Shown piece by piece: positions 41,581-53,674 of a stretch of DNA of 64,000 nt. The notes below the pieces were generated by a model. The model did no database searches. It had not been told where the DNA came from and saw only the letters and a list, made by a program, of their open reading frames with translations. Numbering within the stretch: the stretch's first letter is position 1; each line of letters opens with the position of its first letter. Made by a program: the position numbers and the translations under genes. Source of the stretch: Heterohyrax brucei (Eukaryota; Chordata; Mammalia; Hyracoidea; Procaviidae); the NCBI GenBank assembly GCA_028571685.1, contig CM053146.1, positions 21,921,431 to 21,985,430 of the forward strand, written 5' to 3'.

Positions 41581-42745
41581 AAATTTGTTACAAGGCAGAT
41601 TTTATATTATATTTTTCAAGTTAGAAAAATATGAGCGTGTTAAAAATATAGTATAATCCATGGACCAGTAGTTTCAGCCAACTGAAGTTATACAGAATTG
41701 GGAAAAAGCATTCTTTTGCAAGTCTTAAAAATATATGCAGTTAGTGAATAGAACATACCTGCTTGTTGAGTTCAGTTATTGCCAATTATAGGCAACATCT
41801 GTTTGAGACTGTTCTACTAGAGGGGAGGGTGTTACTTGGGCATTTAAGTTGTTGCTAAAGATGTGGTTTTAAAAAAAAACAATTTAAAAATAATAAGCTT
41901 ATTTTGAGCAGAATGTAATACACAAGTTTTGATCAGTACTACAAAAAGGTATGAATAATCCATAAACTTCAGCTTCAGCTTCTTGTTTTATTAATATAGT
42001 AGAAATGTAGTGTGTAGTTAGAGGCAAGGGAAAACAAATTGCTGGTTTTAAAATCACATGAGAAGAGATGTTAATTTGTGGTTGCAGTGTAGAAACAAAG
42101 CTGGCACATACAGCATAAAAACACTAAATAAAAACCAAAAATCAAAGCTAGGTTTCCTCCTGTTTAGAAGTTGAGGCATCAGATTAATCAACTTGTTGTT
42201 TTGAAGTTTCTGAATTTATAAATGTCTACTGTTCTTCAGTTTCCCTTAAAAAAGGCAGAGTTAGCCATGTAACAAACATAATATTTAAAAACACATCTGA
42301 TTGTTCACTGCTATATGGAAGAATAAGCCATGAAAAAAATCTTTTAATTTCACCTAATTAAAAAATGATAATAGTTTATAGTGTAAAATACAATATAAAA
42401 TCATGTATCTTGTGGGGCATTAATGCATAGCAGAATCTTAGCCTGAAGTTCACATGGAAGACCTAGATGTAGGAGATGTGTCCCATTACCAAGGGCACTG
42501 ACCTTGTTTCTAGCTTTCCTGTTGACTTCAGCTGCCAGGGTTAGGCTTATTGCTGACATTTTACCCCTCTAATCTCTTTAATAAAGTGAGAACTTTATTG
42601 GTGCTAAGAAAGACGTACGTTGCAAAACTAAAAAATCATGCTTATGACACGTTGACATTCATGACCATCTGGCAAGAATACTGATTACTTCAGTAATAAA
42701 AATCATTACAAAAAGACTTAACACATTTTTAAGAGGTAGAAAATA
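41581..42745. other. Unassigned AT-rich DNA
   Basis: No gene or named repeat recognised. Runs of A/T and no long open frame. Confidence 0.5.
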
Positions 42746-45700
42746 AGTGCCTGGAGTGGGGCCAAGATAACACAGTCAGACCTCCCTGTTGTCCCCTCTT
42801 ACAATAAAGACCAGAAAAAAACAGGTGAATTGTTTGTGTACGACAGCCTAGGAGTCCTGAACATCAAAGGCAACACTGAGAAATCAAACTGAGTGGCTGG
42901 GGAATGGAGAGACAATTCAGAAGCAACAAGGAGATGCCAAACCTGACCCTTTGGGAACTGACACCCGATAGGCCATATTCTTTGGTGAAAGCATGGTGAG
43001 GCAAGCAATGGCGTTTGGGACACATTTTCCATAATGGGAGAGACCATACAGTAGAGAGAGTCTGCTCACACCTCCAATCAGTAAAAAGCAACATATAATG
43101 AGCAAAAGATAAGTACTTGCATATAGCCTACTGTGTGGACCAAAAACCACTCCTCTGAGAAAAACCTCTCTCCCATTTACCTACCTCCTTCCTTGTCTGC
43201 ACTGGATCTGAGCTGGCTTCACAGACTGTGACACATCCCCTGGGCTGAAAGTAGAACCCCTCACACAACCTGAGATATTTCCCCAGCCTTAGAAAGGGAA
43301 CAAGTGAACAGACAGGAAAAAATAATCTACCAGCTCCCCTGAGCCAGGAACTCAGGGTGGAAACTGCTGCTTTGCCTAGGCACAGACATAAGGGCTCTAT
43401 GAACACTGAATGCCTTTCACCTCAAGTAGACCTGTGTGAGACCATTACAGCAACATAGGCCCTTATTAGTGCAGTACAACAGAGTGCATACCAGACGTTT
43501 AAACTCACCTGTATCAGCTGTATGGTAGAGAGGCAGGTTCATGACATTTGACACTGCTCTGCCTGTTAAACAGGGTCCTCACCTACCCACATCAGAGGCC
43601 TGAGGACTGGTGGCTCCACCCACACCACCTAGCCACCAGTGACAGGAGTCTAAGTCTAAACAGTGCCTCTCCTTACAGCCAACAGCATTGGGTGCCCATA
43701 GTGCACTTGCAAAACCCACCCACCTGCATGCTCTAGGGAAAAGAAACATAATTCCCTCACAGACACTCAGGGAGGGCAGTCAGTCCCCTACCTTGCTCAG
43801 TGTGTGACCCCCCTACTGCAGCCAGGTACCTGTTGTTACCCCAATCATGCCTGCGTGGCTGGAACTGTAGGTGAAAGCCTGTGCCAAAGCTTAGTGACCA
43901 ATGACCTGAATGCCTAAGCTGAATCCATATAAGAAAAGTAAACCAACTCCTGGGTTGACATACCTAGTCACAGATCTGAACACCTGGTGACCAGATGTGA
44001 GAGCTTCAAAGATTCCAATAATCAAAGTAGCCTGTTTGGGCATATCAAAACAAAGCAAGAAGGTAGGACATGGTAAGCAAACCTAAAATAAATGTATACA
44101 ATAGCTTATTGTTGGGTTGAAAACAGTAATTAATAGCAAATTACATAAAGAGGCTGGCTATGATGGTTTCAGCAAGCTCCCAAAACAAATTACAAAATTT
44201 TCTGTATGAAGAAAATTTCATGGAATTAATGAAGGTAGAATATAAAAGATAAATATACAGAACTCTTTAAGAGATCTGTCAGGAGATCAGGCAAAATGCA
44301 TAACAAGCCATGTAATGCACAGACAAAGCAAATGAGGAACTTAAGTAGATTAGAGAAGAGCATAATGACAAATTCAACAGGATGCAGGAATCCATAGAGA
44401 GACAGCAAGTAGCAATCCAGAAGATTAACTGTAAAATTTTGGAATTAAATAACTGAATAGAAAGTCTTAGGAGCAGAATTGAGGCAAAGAAAGTTAGAAT
44501 GAGTGAGATTCAGGATACAGTACTTCACACCCATATATTAAGGAAAAATCAGATACAAGAATTTTAAAAAATGAAACCCTAAGAATTATGTGGGAAGAAG
44601 AGTGATTGGAGTACCAGAACAGGGGGATAACAGAAAATGTAAAAAGAGTTGTTCTCAGAAACCTGATATTGTGAAAGGTGAGATGTCTGTCAAGGATACT
44701 ACTGAAGTCCAAACAAGGTAGATCTGAAAACATAGTCACCAAGACATAATCAAACTTGGCCAAAACCAAAGATGAAGAGAGAATTTTAAGAGCAGCTACA
44801 GATAAACAACCCTGCATCTACAAAGAGAGTCAGTGAGACCAAGCTTGAACTACTTAGCAGAAACCATGCAGGAATGAAGACAGTAGAATGATATATAAAT
44901 ATGAAACCTAAAACAATAAAGATCATGAGAGGAAAAATGGGGACAATGCTAGGAAACCCAATATATGACATAAACAGACTACAAAGCATAACTAACAGTG
45001 TACAAACACCAGAAGAGAAAAGAAATAACTGGGAGGTCCTAAAACTCAAATACTTAGGCTATCCAGAGACTTCACCAAAAGAATAAAAAAAACAACCTAC
45101 AGACTAGGAAAAAATTTCAGAGAGGACAGATTAAATCAGCATCTAATCTCTAAAATTGTAAGATACTGCAACATCTTAACAAGAAAAAGACAACCCGACC
45201 AGAAGATATGCATGGGTACTTTACTAACAAAGACATTCAGACAGCTAACACATACATGAGGAAATGCTCACGATTGTTAGCCATTAGAGAAATACTATAG
45301 AAAAACTATAATGAGATATCATCTCACTTCAACAAGGCTAGCATTAATCCACAAAACAAAATAATAAATGTTAGAGAGGTTGCAAAGAGACGGGAACACT
45401 TATTCTTTGCTGGTCGTAATGTAAAATGGTACAGCCAGTTAGCAAATTGCTTCAGCTCTTCTCAAAAAGCTTCCTGCAGTCTTACTCCTTGGAATATATC
45501 CTAGAGAATGAGAGCCCTCACGTGAATAGATACATGCATATTCATATTCATTGCAACACTGTTCACAATAGCAAAAAAGATGGAAATAACATATGAGTCC
45601 ATCAAAGGATGAATGTATAAGCAAATTACAGTATATTCATTCACACAATGAAATACTAAATGCAACAATAAAGAACAACAAAGAAACCATGAAACATCTG

Positions 45701-46738
45701 ATAACATGGATGAAGCTAGAAGGCATTATGCTGAGTGAAATTAGTCACAAAAGGGCAAATACTGTATGAGACCACTATGAAAGAACTCAAGGAGAGGTTT
45801 AAACATGAAAAAACATTCTTTGATGGTTATGAAAATTGGGAGGTAGGGAGAGGTGTTTACTAGTATTTACTAACTAGATAGTTGACAAGAATTATTTAGG
45901 TGAAGGGAAGTACAACTCTCATTACGACAGAAGCCAGCACAACTATCCTGAAGTTTCCTGAGTGTAACCAGACACTTTGAAGGACAGAGTACCAGAGTGG
46001 GGGTCTAGGAGCCATGGTTCCAGGGACATCTTGCTCAATTGCTGTCATTAACAAAGTTTATTAAGAAAATGTTCTGCATCCCGCATAGGTCAGTGGCATC
46101 TTGGGTTTGAAAAGCTAGCAAGTGGCCAGCTAAGAAGCATCAAGTTATTCCAACCCACCTGGAATAAAGGAGAGTGAAGAACACCAAAGTCATGAGGAAG
46201 ATAAGAGCCCAACAGACAGAACGGGCCACATAAACCAGAGACCAGAACTAGATGATGCCTGGCTACCACCAGTGAACACTCTGACTGCTCTGACAGGGAC
46301 AGAAAGTTCCTGATGGAGCAGGAGAAAAGTGGAGTGCAGAACTCAAATTCACGTAAAAAGGCCAGACTTGATGGTCTGACTGACATTGGAAGAATTCTGG
46401 AAGACATGGCCCAGGGCTGAAACCATACCCAGATACAACTCTTCAAAGATTAAACTGGACTAGCCAAGCCAAGCCAAGTGCCATAAGGCATGAAATGATC
46501 CCGGTGAAGTGTGTTTCTTGGCTCGAGTAGATACATGAGATTAACTGGGCAGCTGCTATACAGAGGTGAGATGAGAAGGCAGAAGGGGACAGGAGTTGGT
46601 TGAATGGACCCAGGAAAATAATAGAGAGGTGGATTGTGTTGTCACATTGTAGGGAAAGCAGCTGGGGTCACATAACAATGTATGCGTAAGTTTTTGTATG
46701 ATAAACCGACTTGAATTATAACTCACTTAAAGCTTGAA
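42746..46738 (+). mobile_element. L1-I: plus-strand L1 lacking most of ORF2
   Basis: Begins with an L1-like start (GGAGTGGGGCCAAGATAAC) and a 5' UTR to about 44200, then ORF1 remnants to about 44895, then jumps to the C-terminal part of ORF2 (KPKTIKIMRGKMGTMLGNPI, which corresponds to IKPKMIKLIQEKVGTTMEVL in L1-A). The 3' UTR follows, ending near 46738. Endonuclease and RT are absent. A TSD is not evident. Confidence 0.82.
44210..44895 (+). pseudogene. L1 ORF1 remnant in L1-I
   Basis: A decayed ORF1p-coding region: poorly open frames with an A-rich, glutamate/lysine-rich composition, ending at the GCAGAAACCATGCAGGAATG block that matches the ORF1 end region of L1-F (55965-55985). ORF1p is the RNA-binding trimeric chaperone of L1. 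Stops occur throughout. Confidence 0.7.
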
Positions 46739-46867
46739 CAAGTACCAAAAATGTAGCATTTGACCACCCCTACTTCATTTTGCCTCTAACCTTAGATCTC
46801 GTCATTTCTTTCTCATATTAAAGCTATTAGCCCTATTGCTGGTCATCTCCCAAAGTTTTACACCTGG

Positions 46868-47024
46868 AAAACCAAACCCAAACCAAACCAGTTGCCTTTG
46901 AGTCGAAGCTGACTCATAGTGACCCTATAGGACAGAGTAGAACTGCCCTATATAGTTTTCAAATTGTGGTTGGTGAATTTGAATTTTTTACCTTTTGGTT
47001 AGCAGCCATGCTCTTTACCACTCC
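46868..47024 (-). repeat. AfroSINE
   Basis: Minus copy: ACCAAACCCAAACCAAACC tail, GAGTCGAAGCTGACTCATAG, CAGAGTAGAACTGCCC, TTTTGGTTAGCAGCC. 47060-47130 then resembles an L1 3' UTR block (AAGTCTCCAGATG ... CTACTCAC). Confidence 0.9.
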
Positions 47025-47311
47025 TGGAGCTGTCAAGAACATCTATTTTAAGAAACTTTGCTTTTAAGTCTCCAGATGTACCCACTACTCACATGTCAAC
47101 TGAGAACATTCTGCATCTCTCTGGTATACTAATTCATTTCATAAAAGTAGTGACAACATAAGACATGTTACTTAACATATTAAAAAGGCTATAGAATGTC
47201 TCTGTATGCAGTTCTAGCATCTCAAAGTAGTTACACAAAACCTAAATCAGTGATGTTTTCCTGGAGCTAGATATGAAAAAGCCACATATTAAAACTACAT
47301 TAGCAGTGTTT

Positions 47312-48170
47312 TCTAAAAATAAGTGTATGTTTTATTGCAAGATCAATCTAATAACCAGAAAAACTCCAGTTCCTCCCAGAGAGTTATACTTTGCTAGTAA
47401 CTTGTAGGTGGTACTTTGAAAGGATGTTGTTGCCATGGGCTGAGTGTATAATGAATGTGAGCACAGAGACCATGTGTTTAATGCTGCTGTTTGAATGTTA
47501 CCGAGTGTCTACAAGCCACGTAAGATACTAGCATTAAAGCTCCTATGAGCCGTGATCCAAACTAGCAACTGCTGAAAAAAGTGTTGCTAGCAATGAAAAA
47601 AAAATTGAAGAAATCTACCTATAGCACATATTGCCTTATAGGGCTTTTATAATGAAATAATTTAATTCTCATAAATTTCTGTCACTAGAACTAGTTAATA
47701 GACTAAAGGAAAAGGGACTTTTGCTGCCTCTAACTAGTAGCCCAGTCCTGAAAACAGAAGCAGTCACTTGCAGTCTTCCACATGGGGATGTTAGAAGACT
47801 AAATAGTCTGCCAGAAGTTCTGGCTGACGTAGTGCTGTTTGTTTAGGACAGACTTCCCACTTCAGTAGGTCACAGCCAAAGCTGTGGTCTGGGATGGGGT
47901 ATCTTGCTCATGAGCAGGTTGGCAATTTAGCATATTGACCTGGAACTCACTAGAAGGCTGCATTTAAAAAAAAAAACAGGGCATTCCACCTGGTGATAGC
48001 GTTATTCCGTGTTAATATGACCTTGCCCAGGTACAGCCTGGCTAGTGCCTGACTTCTGTTGTCCACTATGTCATGGTAAATATTGACAAATTCCTCAGCA
48101 CCTTTACCTGCCTGGTCTCCATAAGTTGTAACTCCATGAACAGATTCCAACATCCTTGTAGCTTCTGCAG
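47312..48170 (-). pseudogene. NXT2: Processed pseudogene of NXT2 (NTF2-like export factor)
   Basis: NXT1/NXT2 pair with NXF1 to export mRNA from the nucleus. The minus-strand coding remnant (48137-47730, about 136 codons, close to the roughly 140 of NXT2) reads DQAGKGAEEFVNIYHDIVDN, then [52 protein letters not shown] and, at the end, ASDCFCFQDWATS, all in the order of NXT2. NKQH and FVNIY point to NXT2 more than NXT1. A T-run (47965-47976, complement) replaces part of one segment, and in-frame stops follow. It has no introns. A 3' UTR with a polyadenylation signal (AATAAA complement at 47331-47336) is present, as expected of an L1-mobilised mRNA copy. Confidence 0.88.
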
Positions 48171-48179
48171 GCCAAAGTT

Positions 48180-48415
48180 TGTTTTTTTCTGTGTGTAAAG
48201 TTTTTCTTGGGATTTTATGATAATGATCTCATACAGTTATTTATCCTTTTGTAACTGACTTATTTCACTCAGCGTAATGTCTTCCAGATTCATCCATATT
48301 GTGAGATGTTTCATAGATGACACATTTATTCTTCATCATTGCATGGAATAGTATTGTGTGTATGTGCTGTGCTTTGTTTACCTGTTATCTCGTGATGGGC
48401 TGTTGTTATTTTTAA
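48180..48415 (-). repeat. L1 ORF2 3' fragment
   Basis: GGGATTTTATGATAATGATC, ATTTCACTCAGCGTAATGTC, CAGATTCATCCATATTGTG: minus-strand L1 at the ORF2/3' UTR junction, bordering the retrocopy. Confidence 0.75.
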
Positions 48416-49324
48416 GAGGTTACTTTCCTTTTTTTTTCGTTTAAAGAAACAACACATGAAGGAAATTATTCAGCAAAGGAAGGGGCATTAATACATCTTT
48501 TGCTAGTTTGTCATTTCACTTATCTTCTTCCCAGGTCTCACTAATTTCTTTTGGAGAGAAACATCTTTATTTCTGTTCACAGACCTTTCTCTGCTAAAAA
48601 AAAAAAAAAAAAAAAGTGGCCTTATTGTGGTATTGGAGTACATATTTGAGCAAAGATATTTCAGTTCCAATTTAAAGCCTCATTAGCGAAATAATACAAA
48701 ACATGATTAAATTTGGTAAGGTCAAACTATAGTTTTACAGGTTAGTTCTAACAGATATAAACTCTTTTTATTGAAAAATGTTGACCTCTCTAACTTGGCT
48801 CAAGTAATAAATGGGCATCTTATTCTGGGAAGAAAAAGAGTGCAGTGGGTTATTCAGAATAATACATAATCTAAAAATCACATTTGTTCACTCTCTTGCA
48901 TATATTGTAAGTTGACTGTATTCCTGATACACATATTTTACTTAGGTTTGATTTATTTTTATTTCTTAAGGATACAGAGTTACAGTTTTAGGTTGTGTGC
49001 TTGATCTTGCATTACAAATTGAAAGTTGACTATTTAAAATAGTGGATATCTCTAAGTTGCAATTTCTTAACTGGTTAGGTACTCTGTTATTCTGCCTTAT
49101 TTGAAATTAATTAAATCAAGATCTGCTTTTAAATAGATACTTTCATTGCATACCAGTGTTGCAATTCATGCTACAGTATGATTAGTAAAAATGAATTTTA
49201 GTTTAAGATTGAGATTTTATTCAAATACAGTATTAAAGACATTGTAATCGTAATGTGTTAAATAGTTACACTGAGTGAAAATGGAAACTTTCAGAATTGA
49301 AGACTATTGGGGGATCAGTTCTAC
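48416..49324. other. Unassigned AT-rich DNA
   Basis: A poly-A run at 48596-48615. No gene recognised. Confidence 0.5.
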
Positions 49325-49392
49325 CCTGGCCCCTAGGGTCGCCAAGAGTCAGATCGGACTCGACAGCACTTGGCTGGCTGGCTGGCTGACTG
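49325..49392 (+). repeat. SINE/RTE tail with GGCT repeat
   Basis: CCTAGGGTCGCCAAGAGTC, then AGATCGGACTCGACAGCACT, followed by TGGCTGGCTGGCTGGCTGAC, a short tandem repeat grown on the tail. No SINE body precedes it. Confidence 0.75.
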
Positions 49393-50105
49393 GCTGAATG
49401 CTTTACATGATTAAGGGCTGATTGTTACAGAGTTATGATTTTATAGAAGTGTGGAAAGATTACTTACTAGAAAAAGTACGGTGTAACCTGACTTAAGGAT
49501 AAACAGTTTAAGGAATGAAGCAGGGACTGAGTAGAGCAGATTAGATGTTATGAGTCTGTGTAACATGTAGAAACTGGGAGGTGGATACTGGTATTTGGGC
49601 ACTGGCAGTTTTGCCCAGATTACCATTGATTCTTGATAGTATTTGAATTCCAAGGGTAGTAGAATGTTTTAGAATAATCATTTGACTTCCTTATCACTGT
49701 ATTTGTTCTGAATGTATCTATTCTGTTTTTTTTTAAACTGCTTTTTTTAATGTCCGTCTTAATCTAAGACAAGCATTTTTTATTGCTTGCCAATCCTGAC
49801 CTTTAGTGACTGCTCCCTACCCCCATCCCCAATATGGTTTGTTTGGCTTCTGTTCAAAGGGAAAATGTGCTAAGTTGATATAAGATTATGGCACGTGTGT
49901 ATGTGTCAAAGTCCAAACTTTAAAATATCTTTGTACTGTGATCTTTAATTTTATTGTTTTGCAAAAGTAATTTTTCTTTTAATGTATGCTGAGCAGGGAT
50001 GGAAATTTCTCAATTTTATGACTCCTCCACAGAAAGAAAAAACTCAGTAATTTGAAATGAAATTTAAGAATAACTGTAAAAAGACAACTTATTTTTTCCT
50101 TTCAG
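49393..50105. other. Unassigned intron-like DNA
   Basis: No repeat or exon recognised before the acceptor at 50105. Confidence 0.4.
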
Positions 50106-50143
50106 ATAAACTGAAGATAATTCATCAAGCCCATAAGTCAAAG
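50106..50143 (+). CDS. Candidate host exon 2 (38 nt)
   Basis: Acceptor TTTTTTCCTTTCAG and a near-consensus donor AAAG/GTATGT. If the first AT completes a codon begun by the G that ends 25703-25753, the exon reads (D)KLKIIHQAHKSK and ends in phase 0. It lies in non-repeat DNA. I do not recognise the protein, and other exons may lie between the two. Both splice signals are strong, which is the best argument for it. Confidence 0.45.
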
Positions 50144-50279
50144 GTATGTTTAGTATGCACATTATCTGAGTTACACAGCAAGTAATCAAGCTGGTTCAGT
50201 TTGTAAGTGAATGAACACATATATATCTAAAATATTTTCTATTATGAGAGCTTTTTTTTTCTATTTGCCCTTTTTACAG

Positions 50280-50321
50280 CTTAAATTTTCTGTTGAAAAA
50301 ACCACACTCATTCTCTGTTAG
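50280..50321 (+). CDS. Candidate terminal exon with stop
   Basis: A strong acceptor (TTTTTTTTTTCTATTTGCCC...TTTTTACAG) follows exon 2 by 136 bp. In the phase left by exon 2 it reads LKFSVEKTTLILC then TAG at 50319-50321. If real, this may be an alternative 3' terminal exon. I see no strong AATAAA nearby, so confidence is low. Confidence 0.28.
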   Translation, partial: LKFSVEKTTLILC

Positions 50322-50613
50322 TAGATTCTTTTTAAAGCTTTATGATTTTTTAAATGCATGTAATATGTTGCATATCAAGCAAATATTCAGCATAAAATAG
50401 ACACAAAACTTGCTGTAGAAAATTAAGGTTTATGTATAAAGGAAGCGTTTGTTACCTGTCCACTCAGTTTCCTTGATTGCCTTCATTCTGTAAGAGAAGA
50501 GGGACAGAAGCAGATAAAAAATAATATGCTTGTACTACCTTGAATCTTGCTGTGTGGGTGCTAGATTCCTTGCAAGAATAGTCCCGGGTCTAAGTTTTGT
50601 TTTGTCTTCACAT

Positions 50614-51149
50614 TGTCTTAAGTCGCCTAGTGCTGTTGTAGCAGAAATAGCACAAGTAGATGGTTTTAATGAAGAGAAATTTATTCTCTTACAGTTTAGT
50701 AGGCTACAAGTCCAAATTCAGGGTATCAGCTCCAGGAGAAGGCTATCTCTTCTCTGTTGGCTTTGGAGGAAGGTACTTGTCATCCATCAGTCTTCCTCAG
50801 TTGAGGAGCTTCTCAGCACTGGGAACGTGGGTCCAAAGAAGATGCTCTGTGCTGCCAGTGCTGCTGTCTTGGTGGTGTGAAGTCCTTATGGCTCTGTACC
50901 TGCTTCGTTCTTTTATATGTCAAAAGATACTGGCCTAAGACATAATCCAGTCTTGTAGATCGAGTCGAGTTCTGCTTCCTTAATATAACTGCTGTTAATC
51001 CCATCGTATCGACATCGTAAGAAAAGGATTTACAGGACATAGGAAAATCACATCAGATGACAAAATGGTAGACAGTCACACAGTATTGGAAATCATGGTA
51101 TAGCCAAATTGATACACATATTTTGGGGGGACACAATTCAATCCATCAT
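50614..51149 (-). repeat. MaLR/MLT1-like LTR
   Basis: Minus orientation: TGTCTTAAGTCGCCTAGTGC at the left (complement ends ACTTAAGACA) and GGGGGGACACAATTCAATCC at the right (complement of the 5' start GGATTGAATTGTGTCC). Same family as 16035-16645. Confidence 0.68.
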
Positions 51150-51156
51150 AGTAATT

Positions 51157-51990
51157 TATTTTTGTTGTTGTTGTTGTTGAGAATACACTGCAGAGCATAT
51201 AATTCAGTAATTTGACATGTACAGTTCAGCTACATTGATTACATTCAAGGTGTGTAACCATTCTCACCATCCTCTTCTCTGTTACTCTTCCCCTATTAAC
51301 ATAAATTTACAGCTCCCTAAGTTTACAATCTAACAAGTTGCTTTTGTTCCTATGATCCCGTATAGGTACCCCTGAAAAGAGCCCAGAGCTCAAGGCAGAC
51401 ATGCCTTACTAGTTAATCTAAACTATTGTTTGATTTTAAGAAGACTGTAGGGGATGTTTTTGCTTTAACATTTGAAGATTATATCAGACCAGTAGTTTTA
51501 TAGGTTCATCCAGCATCAGTGACTCTAGAAATTCTGGTTCTCATGATAGTTTGCAGTTCTCTTCCACCTTCCTCCTCCTTCATGTGATCAAAATTCTTCT
51601 GTAGAATGTTTGATCAAAATGTTCAGTAAAGATAGCCATCGTGTCTCACAGCAAAGGGGCAGTTACCTACAGGTTCCCAGTCTTTCACCTGTTCCTGACT
51701 CTCCTTCCTCTTTTGCTCTAGGGGAATAGAGACCAACTGTTACAATTTGAATGACTACTTGCTGCTTTTAAGACTCCAGGCACTATGCAGTGAATGAGGA
51801 GATAGAACAGAAGCTTTAAATACAATATTAGGCAAATTAATTGGGGAAGCCCGTGAAACCCCCGGGCCCTGAACCTCCAAAAGCAAAAAACCAAAATCTG
51901 TATGGTATTTGATTTTACATAAACAGCTCCAGCAACTACTCTTTTGTTGTTGTAAATATATCACACAACTTTTATCAACTCAAGGATTGT
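51157..51990 (-). repeat. L1-K-type 3' UTR
   Basis: (TTG)n-like tail start, GAGAATACACTGCAGAGC, ACAGTTCAGCTACATTGATT, CTATTGTTTGATTTTAAGAA, CTTTTAAGACTCCAGGCAC. Same subfamily as 27815-28089/40043-40257 and 14405-14900. The next L1 3' end begins at about 51995. Confidence 0.8.
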
Positions 51991-53111
51991 GACTTTTTAA
52001 AAATTTTTGATGGTGATTTAGGTGAAAGTTTACAGCTCAAGCTAGTTTCTCATACAAACATTTATTTACATATTGTTATGTGACCCTAGTTACAAACCCT
52101 GTAATATGACAGCACACACCCCCTTTCCATTCTGGGTTTCCTATGTCCATTCAACCAGTTGTTACCCTTTCTGCCTTCTTATCCCACAGTTGGACAGGAA
52201 CCACCATTTTGTCTTGTGTGTCTAACTTGAACTAAGAAGCATACTCTTTGCAAGCATTATTTTATGTTTTATAATCTACTGTAATCTTAGTATGAAGAGT
52301 TGACTTTGGGATTGGTTTTAGTTGTAGGTAAACAGAGTTCAGGGACCATGTCTTCCGGGGTTCCTCTAGTTTCACTCAGACCATTAAGTCTGGTCTCTTG
52401 ACATGAATTTGGGTGCTTCATTGAACGTTTCTCCTGCTTTGTCAGTGTCTGTTGTGTTTCTTTCAAGGCAGTTCTTGGTGGTAGCTGGGCACCATTTAGT
52501 TCTTCTGGGCTCAGGCTGATGGAGTCTGGTTTATGTGGCCCATTTCTCTCTTGAGCTCATATTTTCTTGTGTCTTTTGTGTTCTTCATTCTCCTCTGTTC
52601 CAGGTGGTTTGGGATCAACTGATGCATCTGAGATGGCCCCCTGCAAGCTTTAAGACCCCAGACACCACTCACGAAAGTAGGATGCAGCACATTTCCTTAA
52701 TGAACTTTGTTATGCCAGTTGACCTATGTGTTCCATGAAACCATGCTCCCCTGACCCTCACTGCTGCTACTCTGTCCCTCATAGCATTTGGTTGTATTTA
52801 GGAGAATTCTTAGAGTTTTGTTTACCTTAGTGGTGCTGTACCCTTTATCATGTGTTGTCATTCCCTTCACCTAAGATAATTCTTGTTTATCATCCAGTGA
52901 GTGAATACCCCTTTCCCTCCCTCTCTATCCTTGTAAACATCATAGAAGGTTTTCTTCTATATTTAAACCTTTTTTTGAATTTTTATAATAATGGTCTCAT
53001 ATAGTATTTTGCAGTTGACTAATTGCATTCAGTATAACATCTTCCAGATTTGTCTGTGTTGTGAAATGTTCATGGATTCATCATTGTTCTCTATTGTTGT
53101 ATTGTGTAGTA

Positions 53112-53674
53112 CATGAGAACTGCCAGTTCAGTTCCTGAATTCATCTTAGAAAAAGTGCTGCATACCTCATTGCCGAACATACTACAGTCACCTTCGAAGT
53201 ACTCCCATTGGGAAGCTATGTACCAATGCCATCATCTAGTCTACCTTTCAAAGCACTTTTGGAACTTTTTTTCTGGAATGGCCACCAGAACTATTGTCAT
53301 GTTACCCTCAATGCCCTGAATGTCATCAAAATGTCTTCCTTTCAATATTTCCTTTATCTTTGGGTAGAGAAAAAAGTCACTGGGTACCAGATCAGGTGAG
53401 TAGGGAGGATATTCCAGTACACTTATTGGTTTACTGACTAAAAACTCTCTCACAGACAACTATACAGTTAAGTTTGGAAACTTGCCGCTGTGCCACTATG
53501 TGCAATGGTCATTCTGGAAAGAGCTCTAAAATTGCTTAGAAGAGTTGATAAAGTGCCAGCATCAGTGCATAGCTTCCCAAAGAGAGTAGTTCAAAGGTGA
53601 CTGTAGTGATATTCAGCAGTAAAATATGTAGCACTTGGAACAGTTAAGTTCACAGACTTAATTGGCAGACCTCG
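53112..53674 (-). mobile_element. Mariner-derived MITE, 563 bp
   Basis: TA flanks at 53110-53111 and 53675-53676, with the right end GGCAGACCTCG. The longer transposase half is at the left on the minus strand: SVREFLVSKPISVLEYPPYS, then PDLVPSDFFLYPKIKEILKG, RHFDDIQGIEG. PDLVPSD contains the region of the third catalytic aspartate of the DD34D family. A short inverted arm forms the right side. Confidence 0.88.
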
